A stretch of DNA of 64,000 nt from Acidobacteriota bacterium (GTDB taxonomy: Bacteria > Acidobacteriota > Polarisedimenticolia > J045), in contig JAUZRX010000044.1 of the NCBI GenBank assembly GCA_030949985.1, forward strand, positions 1-64,000, in the 5' to 3' direction. Below the pieces are notes generated by a model. The model was not told the DNA's origin. It searched no databases and was given only the letters and a program-made list of their open reading frames with translations. Position numbers and translations under genes: made by a program. This document shows positions 34,514-43,399 of the stretch, in pieces (the stretch's first letter is position 1; every line of letters starts with the position of its first letter).

Positions 34514-36694
34514 CTATCGGAAGCGATACTCGAAAGCCAGGGCCAGCGTACGGGCGGGGGCTGCCGGATCCCGGCTCCGCGCCCCCAGGGGATAGAAGCG
34601 GTCGAGAGCGTTCTTCAGGTGGGCGCGAAAGGTCCAGCGCCCGGTGAGCCGCGCGCCCGCCGACAGATCCACGATCCCGTAGGAAGGAGTGCGCACTTCC
34701 CCGGGACCGGGGCGCGGGTCGGCCAGGGCGAAAAAGCCTTCGATCCGGAACCAGGCGTCGCCCCGCAGGCGGCGAAGCACCAAACGACCGCCATCAGGAG
34801 GGAGTTCGGCCAGGCTCTCACCGGCGCCGGTCGCCCCACGCAGGCGGTGCAGGCTGACAGCGACCTCCCACCCCGGTGCCGGACGCACCCGGGCTTCCGC
34901 TTCGATCCCCTCCACGGTGGCCTCGTCCTGGTTGACGAAGCTGTAGACCGGAACGGCGGCCCCGGAGTCGCGGAAAGAACGGACGATGATCCCATCGAAC
35001 GCGTAGCGATAGGCCGACACGCCGAAGCGCAGCGGGCCCAGGTCCAGGCCCCAGGCCAGATCCGCCTGCAGGGCCGTCTCGGGTTTCAGGCCCGGGTTGG
35101 CCAGCTTCAGCCCCCGACCGGTGAGGGTCTCGGCGAAGCGGTCGGTGACCGAGGGCTCACGGAAAGTGCGAGCGACCCGAACGGTCAGGCTTCCCAACTC
35201 CGTGCGGGCTGTCAAGGACGCTCCCGCGGCCCACGCCAGGCGACTCGTTCGTCTCCGGAGGCCGGCGACGACGGCGCTGCTCCGCAGCGGCTCGAGCCGG
35301 CCGCCGAGGGAAAACTCCAGCCCGGGACTCAGGGGCCGACGCCAGAGACCGAAGGCCGCGGCGGCCAGGGCTCGTCCCTCGGCCAGGGCCCGAGAGGACG
35401 GCGCGGCACCCGCGGGCGGGCCCCCCTCGAAGGCCACGGTGTTGTCCACTTCGATGCCCGTCCGGAAGCCGACCTCGGCACCCGCCGCCCAATGGCCGCA
35501 GCCGCTCTCCGCCCGCAGCAGCCAGCGCGCCCCCAGGTCGGTGGCGCGGGTGGTCGAACCGACGCGGGAAGCGGGCAGTCCCGCGCCTGGACCCCGCCAC
35601 TGGACGATCTCGCGGCTCCCCCGGGCGATCCAGGCCACCAGCGCTCGATCGATGGGCCCCGGCCGGTCCGCCTGGAAAGTCAGGCGGTAGTTCTCGTCCC
35701 GGGGCACGAAGACCGAGCCGAAATCCCGCGGATAGGCCAGGCGCACCGCGTCGGCCAGGCGATCGGCCCGCAGGCCCAGGTGGTAGACGCTCCCCGCCGC
35801 GGTCCAGCTCCGACCAGCGAAGACCGATTGCTGGCGATAGCTGCCCTCCAGGTCTCGACCCCGGGCGTCATGCGGATCCCCGGCGCTGCGGGCGCCGGCC
35901 GCCAGCGACCAGCCCTGTTCCCGCCACTGCATCGACAGGCTCGCCGTCGGCGCCCCCCCGACACGGACCTCGGTGCCCACCCGACCGACGGCCGGCCCCT
36001 GCACCGAAGCCCAGGGGCTGCGCACCAGGATCACGCCTCCCATGGCTCCCGAACCGTAGAGAAAAGTGGCTGGCCCGCGAATCACCTCCACGCCTCCCCA
36101 GGTGGCCGGATGCAGGCCGCCGCCGGAGGCACCGGCTCGACGTTCGGTGACCACTCGCCCACCGTCGATCATCAGCAAGGTCCGGTTGTCGCTCCCGCCG
36201 CGCAGGGCGGGCACTCGGTCGGGATCGGCGCTGGCGGGCCCTGTGCCGGGAAGATGGGCGATGGCCTCCTGGACGGACTGGTCGCCCCGCTCGGCGACCT
36301 CGGCCGGCGAGGCGGTGACGACAGGACTGGCGGGGGCCGCGAGCAGGTGGCCCGCCGCGCTGGCCACGGCGTCGACCTTCTCGCTGCGGGAGGCATCGAC
36401 GGTCACCACGGAGGGAGGAACCGGGCCGGCCTCGACGCGCACCAGCACCACCGCACCGTCGGCGAACTCCACCAGAAGCACCTCCGGCACACCCTCGGCA
36501 GCGAGCTGGAAGGCGCCGTCGGGACCGGTGACCGCCGCCGCCCCGCCCCGGACGTCGGCGACTCTCGCACCCACGATGGGATCCCCCGCGGCGGTGACCA
36601 GGCGGGACTGCCAGGCGAAAACCGCCGGAACCGTCACGAGGGCGGCCGCCATGATCCAGAACCGGACCAGCCGTCGCTGCGGGGTGCCAAGCAT
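34514..36694 (-). CDS. TonB-dependent outer-membrane receptor
   Basis: A 726-aa receptor. After a signal peptide (MAAALVTVPAVFAW) comes a carboxypeptidase-regulatory-like domain (GDPIVGARVADVRGGAAAVTGPDGAF), then a plug with VQEAIAHLPGTGP and a GGVEVIRGPATFLYGSGAMGG segment that is the plug signature, then a barrel of about 22 strands. It ends FEYRFR instead of the common terminal Phe. ATG 36694 is chosen since it gives the shortest sensible signal peptide; GTG 36742 is possible. Ligand unknown; the co-transcribed protease hints at peptides or peptide-bound metal. Confidence 0.88.
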   Translation of the reverse strand: MLGTPQRRLVRFWIMAAALVTVPAVFAWQSRLVTAAGDPIVGARVADVRGGAAAVTGPDGAFQLAAEGVPEVLLVEFADGAVVLVRVEAGPVPPSVVTVDASRSEKVDAVASAAGHLLAAPASPVVTASPAEVAERGDQSVQEAIAHLPGTGPASADPDRVPALRGGSDNRTLLMIDGGRVVTERRAGASGGGLHPATWGGVEVIRGPATFLYGSGAMGGVILVRSPWASVQGPAVGRVGTEVRVGGAPTASLSMQWREQGWSLAAGARSAGDPHDARGRDLEGSYRQQSVFAGRSWTAAGSVYHLGLRADRLADAVRLAYPRDFGSVFVPRDENYRLTFQADRPGPIDRALVAWIARGSREIVQWRGPGAGLPASRVGSTTRATDLGARWLLRAESGCGHWAAGAEVGFRTGIEVDNTVAFEGGPPAGAAPSSRALAEGRALAAAAFGLWRRPLSPGLEFSLGGRLEPLRSSAVVAGLRRRTSRLAWAAGASLTARTELGSLTVRVARTFREPSVTDRFAETLTGRGLKLANPGLKPETALQADLAWGLDLGPLRFGVSAYRYAFDGIIVRSFRDSGAAVPVYSFVNQDEATVEGIEAEARVRPAPGWEVAVSLHRLRGATGAGESLAELPPDGGRLVLRRLRGDAWFRIEGFFALADPRPGPGEVRTPSYGIVDLSAGARLTGRWTFRAHLKNALDRFYPLGARSRDPAAPARTLALAFEYRFR

Positions 36695-36863
36695 GGCGCG
36701 AGCTTGCCCCGCCGGAGCCGATACCGCCACAGACCGCCGCACCGCTGCGGGGGGATCCCGCCGGTGGGAGGCTTCCGCCCGCCGCTGCCTTCGGCGCCCC
36801 GCCTTCCATGCTCAGATGGGCCCGTCCTCCAGCACAGTGCCACGAGGAGAAAGGAGCCCCAAC

Positions 36864-37199
36864 ATGCCGTCTGTCGTTCTGTTCCTCGCCGTCGCATCGC
36901 TCTCGCCCCTGCCCCCGCTCCCCTCGGCCGCCCCGCCCCGCCCTGTGGACGAGGTTCCCGTCCCGCCTGCGCCGGGCGGCTCCCAGCCCTTCGCTCTCGA
37001 ATGGACATGTACCTGTCGCTGCGGAGAGGTCTTCACCCCCGTCAAGACCTCCGGCGCATGCGAAGACCTCGAAGGCCAGGAGTGCGTGACCCGGGAGGGC
37101 CAACTGGCCAGCCTCGAGAGCTGCGACATGCGCTTCATCGCCCCCGACAAGACGATCCAGCTCGAACCCGGACTGACCCCGATCGACCCGGCGGAGTGA
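36864..37199 (+). CDS. Small cysteine-rich secreted protein, unknown
   Basis: A 111-aa protein with a signal peptide (VVLFLAVASLSPLPPLPSA) and a Pro-rich stretch, followed by a compact region holding six cysteines: CTCRC, then GACED, QECVT and ESCDM. Six cysteines within about 45 residues suggest a disulfide-bonded or metal-binding module. GGAG lies seven bases before the ATG. It precedes the M14 carboxypeptidase gene by 108 bases, with a strong hairpin between. No family recognised. Confidence 0.68.
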   Translation: MPSVVLFLAVASLSPLPPLPSAAPPRPVDEVPVPPAPGGSQPFALEWTCTCRCGEVFTPVKTSGACEDLEGQECVTREGQLASLESCDMRFIAPDKTIQLEPGLTPIDPAE

Positions 37200-37242
37200 C
37201 CGGCGCGGCGGGCGGGAATCTCTGGTCGTACACTTCCAGGAC

Positions 37243-37278
37243 GGCCCCGCGCCGGAGGTCGCTCTCCGCCGCGGGGCC
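37243..37278 (+). repeat. Strong hairpin between the Cys-rich and carboxypeptidase genes
   Basis: The arms GGCCCCGCG (37243-37251) and CGCGGGGCC (37270-37278) pair perfectly, and nested CGGAG/CTCCG arms extend the stem past one C-C mismatch around a six-base loop. It lies 29 bases before the carboxypeptidase ATG and has no T-run. It may act as a partial terminator, an mRNA stabiliser or a control on translation. Confidence 0.5.
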
Positions 37279-37307
37279 GACCCTCCGCCTGGAACCCGGA
37301 GAAGCCC

Positions 37308-39704
37308 ATGCGTCTTCCGACAGCTTGCGTCGCCCTGCTCGTCCTCCTGTCGACCCCGTCCGCTCCCCGCGGACTGGGCCCCGCTACTCCCCGGCCGACC
37401 GGGCCCGACTCCCGGGCGGTCTACCGCCTGGCCCGGCTCGACCCCGCCGCAGAAAACCACTACGCCACCCTGATCCGGCTGGGCCTGATCCTCGAACGCC
37501 TTCCCGACGGAAGCCTGCTGGCCTATCTCTCCCCGGCCGAAGAACGCAAGCTCGCGGCGATGGGGATCGGGTGGAGGGAAATCCGGGAGCCCGATCGCCC
37601 CACCGGCACCGACGCGGCCGGCTATCACGACTACGATCAGCTCACGGCGGCCCTGCAGCAGGTGGCCGCCGACCATCCGGAGATCACCCGTCTCATCTCG
37701 GCCGGACAGACGGTCGAAGGTCGTGAGCTGTGGTGGCTGTTGATCACCGACAACCCCGACACCGAAGAGGACGAACCCGGCTTCAAGTACATCTCCACCA
37801 TGCACGGGGACGAACCCGTCGGCACGGAATTGCTCCTGCGGCTGATCGATCGGCTCACCGACGGCTACGGAACCGACCCCCAGGCCACGCGTATCGTCGA
37901 CGAAGTGGAAACCTGGATCATGCCGATGATGAATCCCGACGGCCATACGGCCGGTCAGCGCTTCAACTCCCGGGGGGTCGATCTCAATCGCAACTTTCCC
38001 GATCGCATCGACGACCCGCAGGACGTCCCCGACGGCCGGGAGCCCGAAACGCAGGCCCTGATGGCCTGGCAGGACGACCACACCACGGTGCTCTCCGCCA
38101 ACTTCCACACGGGAGCGCTGGTCGTCAACTACCCCTACGACAACAACGAGACCCACTCGAACACCTACACCGCCACCGCCGACGATGACACGATGGTGGA
38201 CCTCTCGGTGGACTACTCGGAAGACAACCCGCCGATGTACGGCTCGAGCCGCTTCGACCGGGGCATCACCAACGGCGCCGACTGGTATGCCGTGTCCGGC
38301 GGTATGCAGGACTGGAACTACGTCTATCGCGGCGACATGCAGGTCACCATCGAACTCGACGACCAGAAGTGGCCCCCCGCCAGCCGACTCGACGGCCTGT
38401 GGAACGACAACCGCGACTCGATGCTCTCGTACCTGCTGCGTGCCCTGACCGGCGTCCGGGGCCGTGTCACGGACGCTGAAACCGGTGCGCCCCTCGCCGC
38501 GCGACTGCAAATCGAGGGGCGGGACTCGCACTTCTACACCGACCCGGAGGTGGGGGACTACCACCGTCCCCTCCCCGCCGGGGACTTCACCTTGCTGGTC
38601 GAGGCTCCGGGCTACGCTTCCGCCCGGCAGAGCTTTTCCGTCACCGACCCGCGGGCCGACGCCGTGCGGGTGGACCTGGCCCTGACGCCCCTCGACACCC
38701 GCCTCGAACACGCGGGCCACCGCCTGGCGGAGGACAGCGACGGCGACGGCCACCTGGAGGCCGGGGAAGCCGGGCGCCTGGCGGTGACCCTGCGCAATGC
38801 CGGCCGCGCCGCCACGAACGTCTCGGGGACCCTGCTGCCCCTCAGCGCATGGGGCTCGAGCAGCGAAGGCGGCTTCTGGCCCGACCTGGGCGCAGGAGCG
38901 GAAGCCGAGAGCCTGCCGCCCCACCCCGCCATTGCCGCGGCGGCCGACACCCCGCCGGGGCACAAGCTGGCCTTCGCGGTGCAATGGAGCACGGCCGAAG
39001 GGGACCAGGGCACCACCGACGCCTTCTTCGTCCCCGTGGGAGCCCCCACCACCGAACAGTATCCGGCGGGCGGCCTGCCCCTTCCGATCCAGGATCACTC
39101 CCTGACCTCCAGTTCCCTGGACGTGACCGGCGACCGGGAAATCGAAGAGGTCAACGTCCGGGTGGACCTGACCCACACCTACATCGGCGATCTGACCGTC
39201 ACCCTGGTCGCCCCGGACGGCACACGCGTCCGCTTGCACGACGCCTCCGGGGGCGCCACCGCCGACATCCACACCTGGTACGACACCGAGACCCCCAGCG
39301 TGGACGACCTGGGCCGACTTGCGGGCAAGGCCAGCGGGGGCACCTGGACCCTGGAAGTCGAAGACAACGCCACCGGCGACGAGGGCACTCTCGACGCCTG
39401 GACTCTGGAGGTGATCTCACGGCCCTTCGAGGATCCCATCGCCGAAGTGCTGTTGCGCCACGTGAGCGGCACGGCGGGGGGCTCGGTGCGAGTCGAGTGG
39501 TGGCCCGTGGGCGGCGCCACCAGCTACCACGTCTACCGCAGCGACGATCCCTCCAGCGCCATCGCCTTCGTCGAGGCCACCGGAGAAGATCCGGACCCCA
39601 CTGATACAAGTTTCACCGACTCCGACCCTCGCTCTTTTCTCTGCTGGATCATCAGCGCCGAGGGGCACACCGGTGAAGGCCTGTGGGGCCACTTCGACCG
39701 CTGA
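37308..39704 (+). CDS. Secreted M14 zinc carboxypeptidase with P/Homo-B domain
   Basis: A 798-aa exported enzyme. Residues 100-385 are the M14 catalytic domain: zinc ligands in MHGDEPVGTE (His166, Glu169) and NFHTG (about His267), substrate loop RGVDLNRNFP, and the general-base Glu in TIELDDQKWP near 349. Then come a carboxypeptidase-regulatory domain (GVRGRVTDAETGAPLAARL), a CARDB-like sandwich (DGDGHLEAGEAGRLAVTLRN), a proprotein-convertase P domain (about 595-705, NVRVDLTHTYIGDLTVTLVA) and a fibronectin-like end (SVRVEWWPVGGATSYHVYRS). GGAGAAG precedes the ATG. It probably trims peptides outside the cell. Confidence 0.92.
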   Translation: MRLPTACVALLVLLSTPSAPRGLGPATPRPTGPDSRAVYRLARLDPAAENHYATLIRLGLILERLPDGSLLAYLSPAEERKLAAMGIGWREIREPDRPTGTDAAGYHDYDQLTAALQQVAADHPEITRLISAGQTVEGRELWWLLITDNPDTEEDEPGFKYISTMHGDEPVGTELLLRLIDRLTDGYGTDPQATRIVDEVETWIMPMMNPDGHTAGQRFNSRGVDLNRNFPDRIDDPQDVPDGREPETQALMAWQDDHTTVLSANFHTGALVVNYPYDNNETHSNTYTATADDDTMVDLSVDYSEDNPPMYGSSRFDRGITNGADWYAVSGGMQDWNYVYRGDMQVTIELDDQKWPPASRLDGLWNDNRDSMLSYLLRALTGVRGRVTDAETGAPLAARLQIEGRDSHFYTDPEVGDYHRPLPAGDFTLLVEAPGYASARQSFSVTDPRADAVRVDLALTPLDTRLEHAGHRLAEDSDGDGHLEAGEAGRLAVTLRNAGRAATNVSGTLLPLSAWGSSSEGGFWPDLGAGAEAESLPPHPAIAAAADTPPGHKLAFAVQWSTAEGDQGTTDAFFVPVGAPTTEQYPAGGLPLPIQDHSLTSSSLDVTGDREIEEVNVRVDLTHTYIGDLTVTLVAPDGTRVRLHDASGGATADIHTWYDTETPSVDDLGRLAGKASGGTWTLEVEDNATGDEGTLDAWTLEVISRPFEDPIAEVLLRHVSGTAGGSVRVEWWPVGGATSYHVYRSDDPSSAIAFVEATGEDPDPTDTSFTDSDPRSFLCWIISAEGHTGEGLWGHFDR

Positions 39705-40502
39705 TCAGCCGCCCCCGGCATCCTCGTCCCAGGCCAGCACCAGGCCGTCCTCGGCGAAGCGGATCCGCGCTCTCGAGCCGGAAGCCCGGATCGCCTCGGC
39801 GAGCAGTCGCTGCCGCGCCCCGCGAACCTCGGCCGAGAGGTGCGTGAAGAGCAGCTCGGTGGCATCCACCCGGGCCAGGCGCCCCCGCCACTCCTCCCAC
39901 GAGCAGTGTCCCGGCGTGCCGGCCGTCAATGCCGTGCACTCCGCCACCAGGCAGACGGCGCCCCGGGCCGCCTCGAAGATCGCCTCGACCATGGCCGTAT
40001 CGCCGGTGAAGGCCACCGCGCCCTCCCCCGGCGATGTGATGCGCAACAGCAGCGCCCGGCCCGGCTCGCCGCCGTGCTCGGCGCGCCAGGTCTCCACCAC
40101 CAGCGATCCCACGGCGGCGCGGCCCCGGGAGGGCAAGTCGATGAAATGCAGCGGAAAAGGCAGCCGGGTGTCGATCACGTCGCCATAGGCGGCCCGGCAA
40201 ACGGCTTCCACCCGGACGCGGCAATCGGCGGGTCCCGCGATCACCAGCGGGCGGGAACGGGAATGGTTGAAGGCCAGATCGATCAGGAGGAAGGGCAAAC
40301 CGCCGATGTGGTCGCCGTGGAAGTGGGTCAGCACCACCGCTTCGAGCCGGGAGGGATCGAGGCCCGCGCGGCCCAGGCCCATCAGCGCCGTGGCGCCGAA
40401 ATCCACCATCACGGTGCCGGCGGCGGTCTCGAGCCAGTAGCAGGCGTGTCCGCGACCGGCGGCGTTGTAGGCATCAGCCGAGCCAACGACCACCAGGCGC
40501 AC
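39705..40502 (-). CDS. Metallo-beta-lactamase-fold hydrolase (RNase Z-like)
   Basis: A 265-aa MBL-fold protein. The metal motif THFHGDHIGG lies near residue 60 and VAFTGDTAMVE supplies the bridging Asp near 165; a late FTHLSAE gives the last His. The layout, with VMVDFG before the motif, fits the RNase Z/ElaC or phosphodiesterase branch more than lactamases. The GTG start is two bases after the moaA stop. Its stop codon directly abuts the stop of the convergent carboxypeptidase gene with no bases between. Substrate unknown. Confidence 0.82.
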   Translation of the reverse strand: MRLVVVGSADAYNAAGRGHACYWLETAAGTVMVDFGATALMGLGRAGLDPSRLEAVVLTHFHGDHIGGLPFLLIDLAFNHSRSRPLVIAGPADCRVRVEAVCRAAYGDVIDTRLPFPLHFIDLPSRGRAAVGSLVVETWRAEHGGEPGRALLLRITSPGEGAVAFTGDTAMVEAIFEAARGAVCLVAECTALTAGTPGHCSWEEWRGRLARVDATELLFTHLSAEVRGARQRLLAEAIRASGSRARIRFAEDGLVLAWDEDAGGG

Positions 40503-40504
40503 CG

Positions 40505-41512
40505 TCAGCCTCCGATATGAGACATCTCGACCCGGGGCTCGTCACCGCCGCCTTCGCTGCGCAGCTCCGAGTAGCGGTCGGCCCGCCCGCCCCAACAGCT
40601 CCGCACCAGGGCCTCGAGTGCCTCCCGGCCGGCCCCCTGCCGCAGGGGGGAGCGCAGATCCAGCCCCGTCGCGGCGAACAGGCAGAGGAAGAGCCGACCT
40701 TCGGGAGAGAGCCGGGCGCGGGTGCACCCCCGGCAGAAGGGCTGGCTGACCGAGGAGATCACGCCGATCTCGCCGCTGCCGTCCTTCAACCGCCAGCGTC
40801 GGGCCACGCGCCCCAGTTCGGGCTCCTCGACCGCTTCGAGGGGGAAGACCCGATCGATGCGTTCGACGATTTCCTCCGAAGGCACGACCCGACCGAGGGC
40901 CCAGCCATGGGAACGCCCGGCGTCCATGTACTCGATGAAACGGACGATGACCCCCTTTCCCCGGAAGTGCCGCACCATGGGCAGGACCTGGTCGTCGTTG
41001 ACGCCCCTGCGCACGACCACGTTGACCTTCACCGGCGCCAACCCCTCCGCCCGCGCCACGTCGATACCCTCGAGCACGCGCTCGACGGGAACCGAGCTGT
41101 CACTGATCAGGCGGAAGGAAGTCGCCTCGATGGAGTCCAGGCTGACGGTCACCCGGTCCAGCCCGGCCGCCTTGAGCGCGGCGGCTCGTTCACCGAGCAA
41201 CACACCGTTGGTGGTCAGGGTCAGATCGTCCAGGCCCTCCATCCCTGCCAGGAGCCGAACCAGGACCGGCAGATCGCGCCGTAACAGGGGTTCACCGCCG
41301 GTCAGCCGCACCTTGCGCACACCGAGACCGACGAAGACCTGGACCAGACGCTGGATCTCCTCGTAGGTCAACACCTCGCTGCGATCGAGAAAGCGGTATG
41401 CACGCCCAAAGACTTCCCGCGGCATGCAATAACGGCAGCGGAAGTTGCAGCGGTCCGTCACGGAGACCCGCAGATCCCGCAAGGGACGGCGTAGCTGATC
41501 GACGATGGCCAT
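40505..41512 (-). CDS. moaA: GTP 3',8-cyclase MoaA (molybdenum cofactor biosynthesis)
   Basis: A 335-aa radical-SAM enzyme for the first step of molybdopterin synthesis. It shows the first 4Fe-4S motif CNFRCRYCMP near residue 23, the AdoMet motif TGGEPLLRRDLP, the second-cluster cysteines in PFCRGCTRARLS and LFLCLF, and the C-terminal Gly-Gly (SHIGG) needed for activity. No other moa gene is present here. It is followed two bases later by the MBL-fold gene. Confidence 0.95.
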   Translation of the reverse strand: MAIVDQLRRPLRDLRVSVTDRCNFRCRYCMPREVFGRAYRFLDRSEVLTYEEIQRLVQVFVGLGVRKVRLTGGEPLLRRDLPVLVRLLAGMEGLDDLTLTTNGVLLGERAAALKAAGLDRVTVSLDSIEATSFRLISDSSVPVERVLEGIDVARAEGLAPVKVNVVVRRGVNDDQVLPMVRHFRGKGVIVRFIEYMDAGRSHGWALGRVVPSEEIVERIDRVFPLEAVEEPELGRVARRWRLKDGSGEIGVISSVSQPFCRGCTRARLSPEGRLFLCLFAATGLDLRSPLRQGAGREALEALVRSCWGGRADRYSELRSEGGGDEPRVEMSHIGG

Positions 41513-41547
41513 GGGCGCCGATTGTAGCCGAAGCCCCCGAGCCGGGC

Positions 41548-42327
41548 CTACTCGCGCCGGGGCGCGATCTCGAGCACCGGCCGGGTCCCGGCAGCCTGGC
41601 GCAGCCTGGCGAGCCGCTGGTCCATCCAGGCGGTCCCCACCGGCAGAGAAGAGGCCAGGGCCGTCCAACCCAGGGCCCGACGGGCGAAGACCATCGCCAC
41701 CCGGTCCCCTTCGTGAAACAGCCGGGTGGCTCCCCGGGGCAAACCGAAGGTGTAGCGCTCCCCCTCGCCGGGGACCTGCACCGTCACCCGGGGGGCGGCG
41801 ACCCGGACGACCTGGAAGCGACCTTCCACCCCTTCCCCCAGGCTGGTCAACCAGGGAGCCGCCGCGCTTTCGAGGGCCCCCTGAAGGGCGGCAAAGCGCC
41901 GGTAGACGGGGGCCTGCTCGACGAGCACCGGCTCGAGGGAAGGCGCCCCCCGGCCTCCGGGCACCTTCTTCTCCGCCAACCACCGGACGAGGCGGCGCAC
42001 CTCCGCCGGAATGAACTCGATCAGCATGGAGGAAAGGCAGCAGGAGTAGGGCAGCAACTCCAGGCAGACGCCCAGGCCCGGGGCCAGCAGCGCCGACGGG
42101 GGCGCTCCCCCCATCCACCGGCCCTGGGCGCCAAGCCAGCGGCCGGCCCCGGGGATCAGGTCGGCGTTCTCCTCGCTGAAGAACGACGCCAGGACCTCGA
42201 GGGTCATCTCGCAGCCGACCAGATCGTCTCGCGCGGCGTCCCGCCGCCGGTGGTCCAGGTAGTCACCCAGCACTTCGGCCAGGGTGGGTGAAGCCGCCAT
42301 CGATCCGCCGTCGAGTCCCCGCAACAT
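41548..42327 (-). CDS. Conserved-looking protein of unknown function
   Basis: A 259-aa soluble protein that I do not recognise. Residues 10-130 look helical (TLAEVLGDYLDHRRRDAARD, TLEVLASFFSEENADLI) and include a Cys pair in LPYSCCLSSM. Residues 150-259 look beta-rich (FQVVRVAAPRVTVQVPGEGE, GDRVAMVFARR). ATG 42327 is clearly the start: AGGAGGG lies seven bases before it. It is followed by moaA 35 bases later, so the two may be co-transcribed. Confidence 0.7.
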   Translation of the reverse strand: MLRGLDGGSMAASPTLAEVLGDYLDHRRRDAARDDLVGCEMTLEVLASFFSEENADLIPGAGRWLGAQGRWMGGAPPSALLAPGLGVCLELLPYSCCLSSMLIEFIPAEVRRLVRWLAEKKVPGGRGAPSLEPVLVEQAPVYRRFAALQGALESAAAPWLTSLGEGVEGRFQVVRVAAPRVTVQVPGEGERYTFGLPRGATRLFHEGDRVAMVFARRALGWTALASSLPVGTAWMDQRLARLRQAAGTRPVLEIAPRRE

Positions 42328-42442
42328 CTTCGAACCCTCCTTTTCGCACACCAGGGTAGGGGGTCCGGGGGGCATGCGGGGCGGGCCGGCACCGGGCCCT
42401 TCCCGCACCGTGGACACGAAGGCGCAAGCTCCGGTTCGACCC

Positions 42443-43183
42443 TCAGAACCTCCAGGCCAGGCCGAAGCTCAGGTCGCGGCCCGACAGGTCGAGGGTGCCC
42501 AGACCGTCGAAGTCGTCGGCCAGTTCGTCGGAGGCGTCGTGCCAGCGACTCTCCACGAACAGGGAGGTCATCTCCGAGATGCGAAAGTCGACCCCGGCCG
42601 CCAGGTAGTAGCCCACCGTGGTGCCATCGGACTCGAAGGCGTCGAAGACCAGCTCGTCGTCGGCGGGAGTCGGCCCGAAGACGATGAAATCGCCCACCTC
42701 CCGGTAGCGCCAGAAATAGAGGCCGGCACCGGCGCCCAGGTAGGGCCTGAGGGCCCGATCCCGCCCGCCCAGGTAATAGTGCAGGCCGACGGTCATGGGA
42801 GAGATCCGCAGGTTCGACCGGTGGCGAATGTCGCCGCCGAACTCGTCGACGTAGTCCAGGTAGGCCTGGCTCTGGCTGCCCTCGAAGGTCCCCACCGAAA
42901 ACACCACTGTGCTCGTCGGGCCCAGCGCCCATTCGAGGTCGGCCGCCAAGGACGTGTCCTCGAATCCATCCGCGCTTCCCGTGAACACCAGGGCGTTGTC
43001 GTCGAAAAACTCCGACTCTCCGTCCGGGGTGAAGACTCCCACGTGCAGCCTGGCCCCCATGCGGAAGTCCTGGGCGCGGCCGCCGCGGCCGTAGTGGCGG
43101 GGCCCACCGGCCAGCGCCGGTGCCGAAAACGCCAAGAGGGCCAGGCTCATGCCGGCCACGATCCACTTCCTTTTCATCTTCAT
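42443..43183 (-). CDS. Outer-membrane beta-barrel protein, OmpW-like
   Basis: A 246-aa protein with a clear signal peptide (MSLALLAFSAPALAGG) and a mature part of about eight amphipathic strands: MGARLHVGVF, LEWALGPTSTVVFSVGTFEG, MTVGLHYYLGG, LRPYLGAGAGLYFW, ending LSFGLAWRF with the terminal Phe used for barrel assembly. The strand LRPYLGAGAGLYF is typical of OmpW/OprG-like porins for small hydrophobic molecules. AGGAGA lies seven bases before the ATG. It is preceded by a perfect sigma54 promoter, so it is likely induced by a specific signal. Confidence 0.82.
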   Translation of the reverse strand: MKMKRKWIVAGMSLALLAFSAPALAGGPRHYGRGGRAQDFRMGARLHVGVFTPDGESEFFDDNALVFTGSADGFEDTSLAADLEWALGPTSTVVFSVGTFEGSQSQAYLDYVDEFGGDIRHRSNLRISPMTVGLHYYLGGRDRALRPYLGAGAGLYFWRYREVGDFIVFGPTPADDELVFDAFESDGTTVGYYLAAGVDFRISEMTSLFVESRWHDASDELADDFDGLGTLDLSGRDLSFGLAWRF

Positions 43184-43246
43184 CGCTACGTCTCCTGTAC
43201 GGGACGGGTCGGGTCGCGTCCGGCCCCTGTCCCCGAGTGGGCGTAG

Positions 43247-43262
43247 AGCAACGCCTGTGCCA
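43247..43262 (-). promoter_or_regulatory. Second sigma54 (RpoN) promoter, upstream of the OmpW-like gene
   Basis: The minus strand reads TGGCACAGGCGTTGCT. The -24 TGGCAC and -12 TTGCT match the consensus and the GG-GC spacing is ten bases. Transcription would begin near 43236, about 53 bases before the ATG. Upstream, GTGCATC and a TGCAT/ATGCA pair between 43288 and 43316 could be activator or IHF sites, but this is weak. Confidence 0.8.
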
Positions 43263-43329
43263 GGACCGGCGACCTCGCGAAAAAGTGCATCAACTTGCGC
43301 TGGACCAATGCATTACGGCAACGCCCCCC

Positions 43330-43353
43330 GGCGCCGGGCGGAAGTCCGGCGCC
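43330..43353. repeat. GC hairpin downstream of the methyltransferase fusion gene
   Basis: Arms GGCGCCGG (43330-43337) and CCGGCGCC (43346-43353) form a perfect 8-bp stem with an eight-base loop. It lies 47 bases after the stop of the minus-strand fusion gene and before the sigma54 promoter. No T-run follows on either strand, so termination there is possible but not clear. Confidence 0.4.
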
Positions 43354-43399
43354 CCGACCGACCTCGACGGGGGACAGCCGTCGCCTTGCAGGGAGGACG

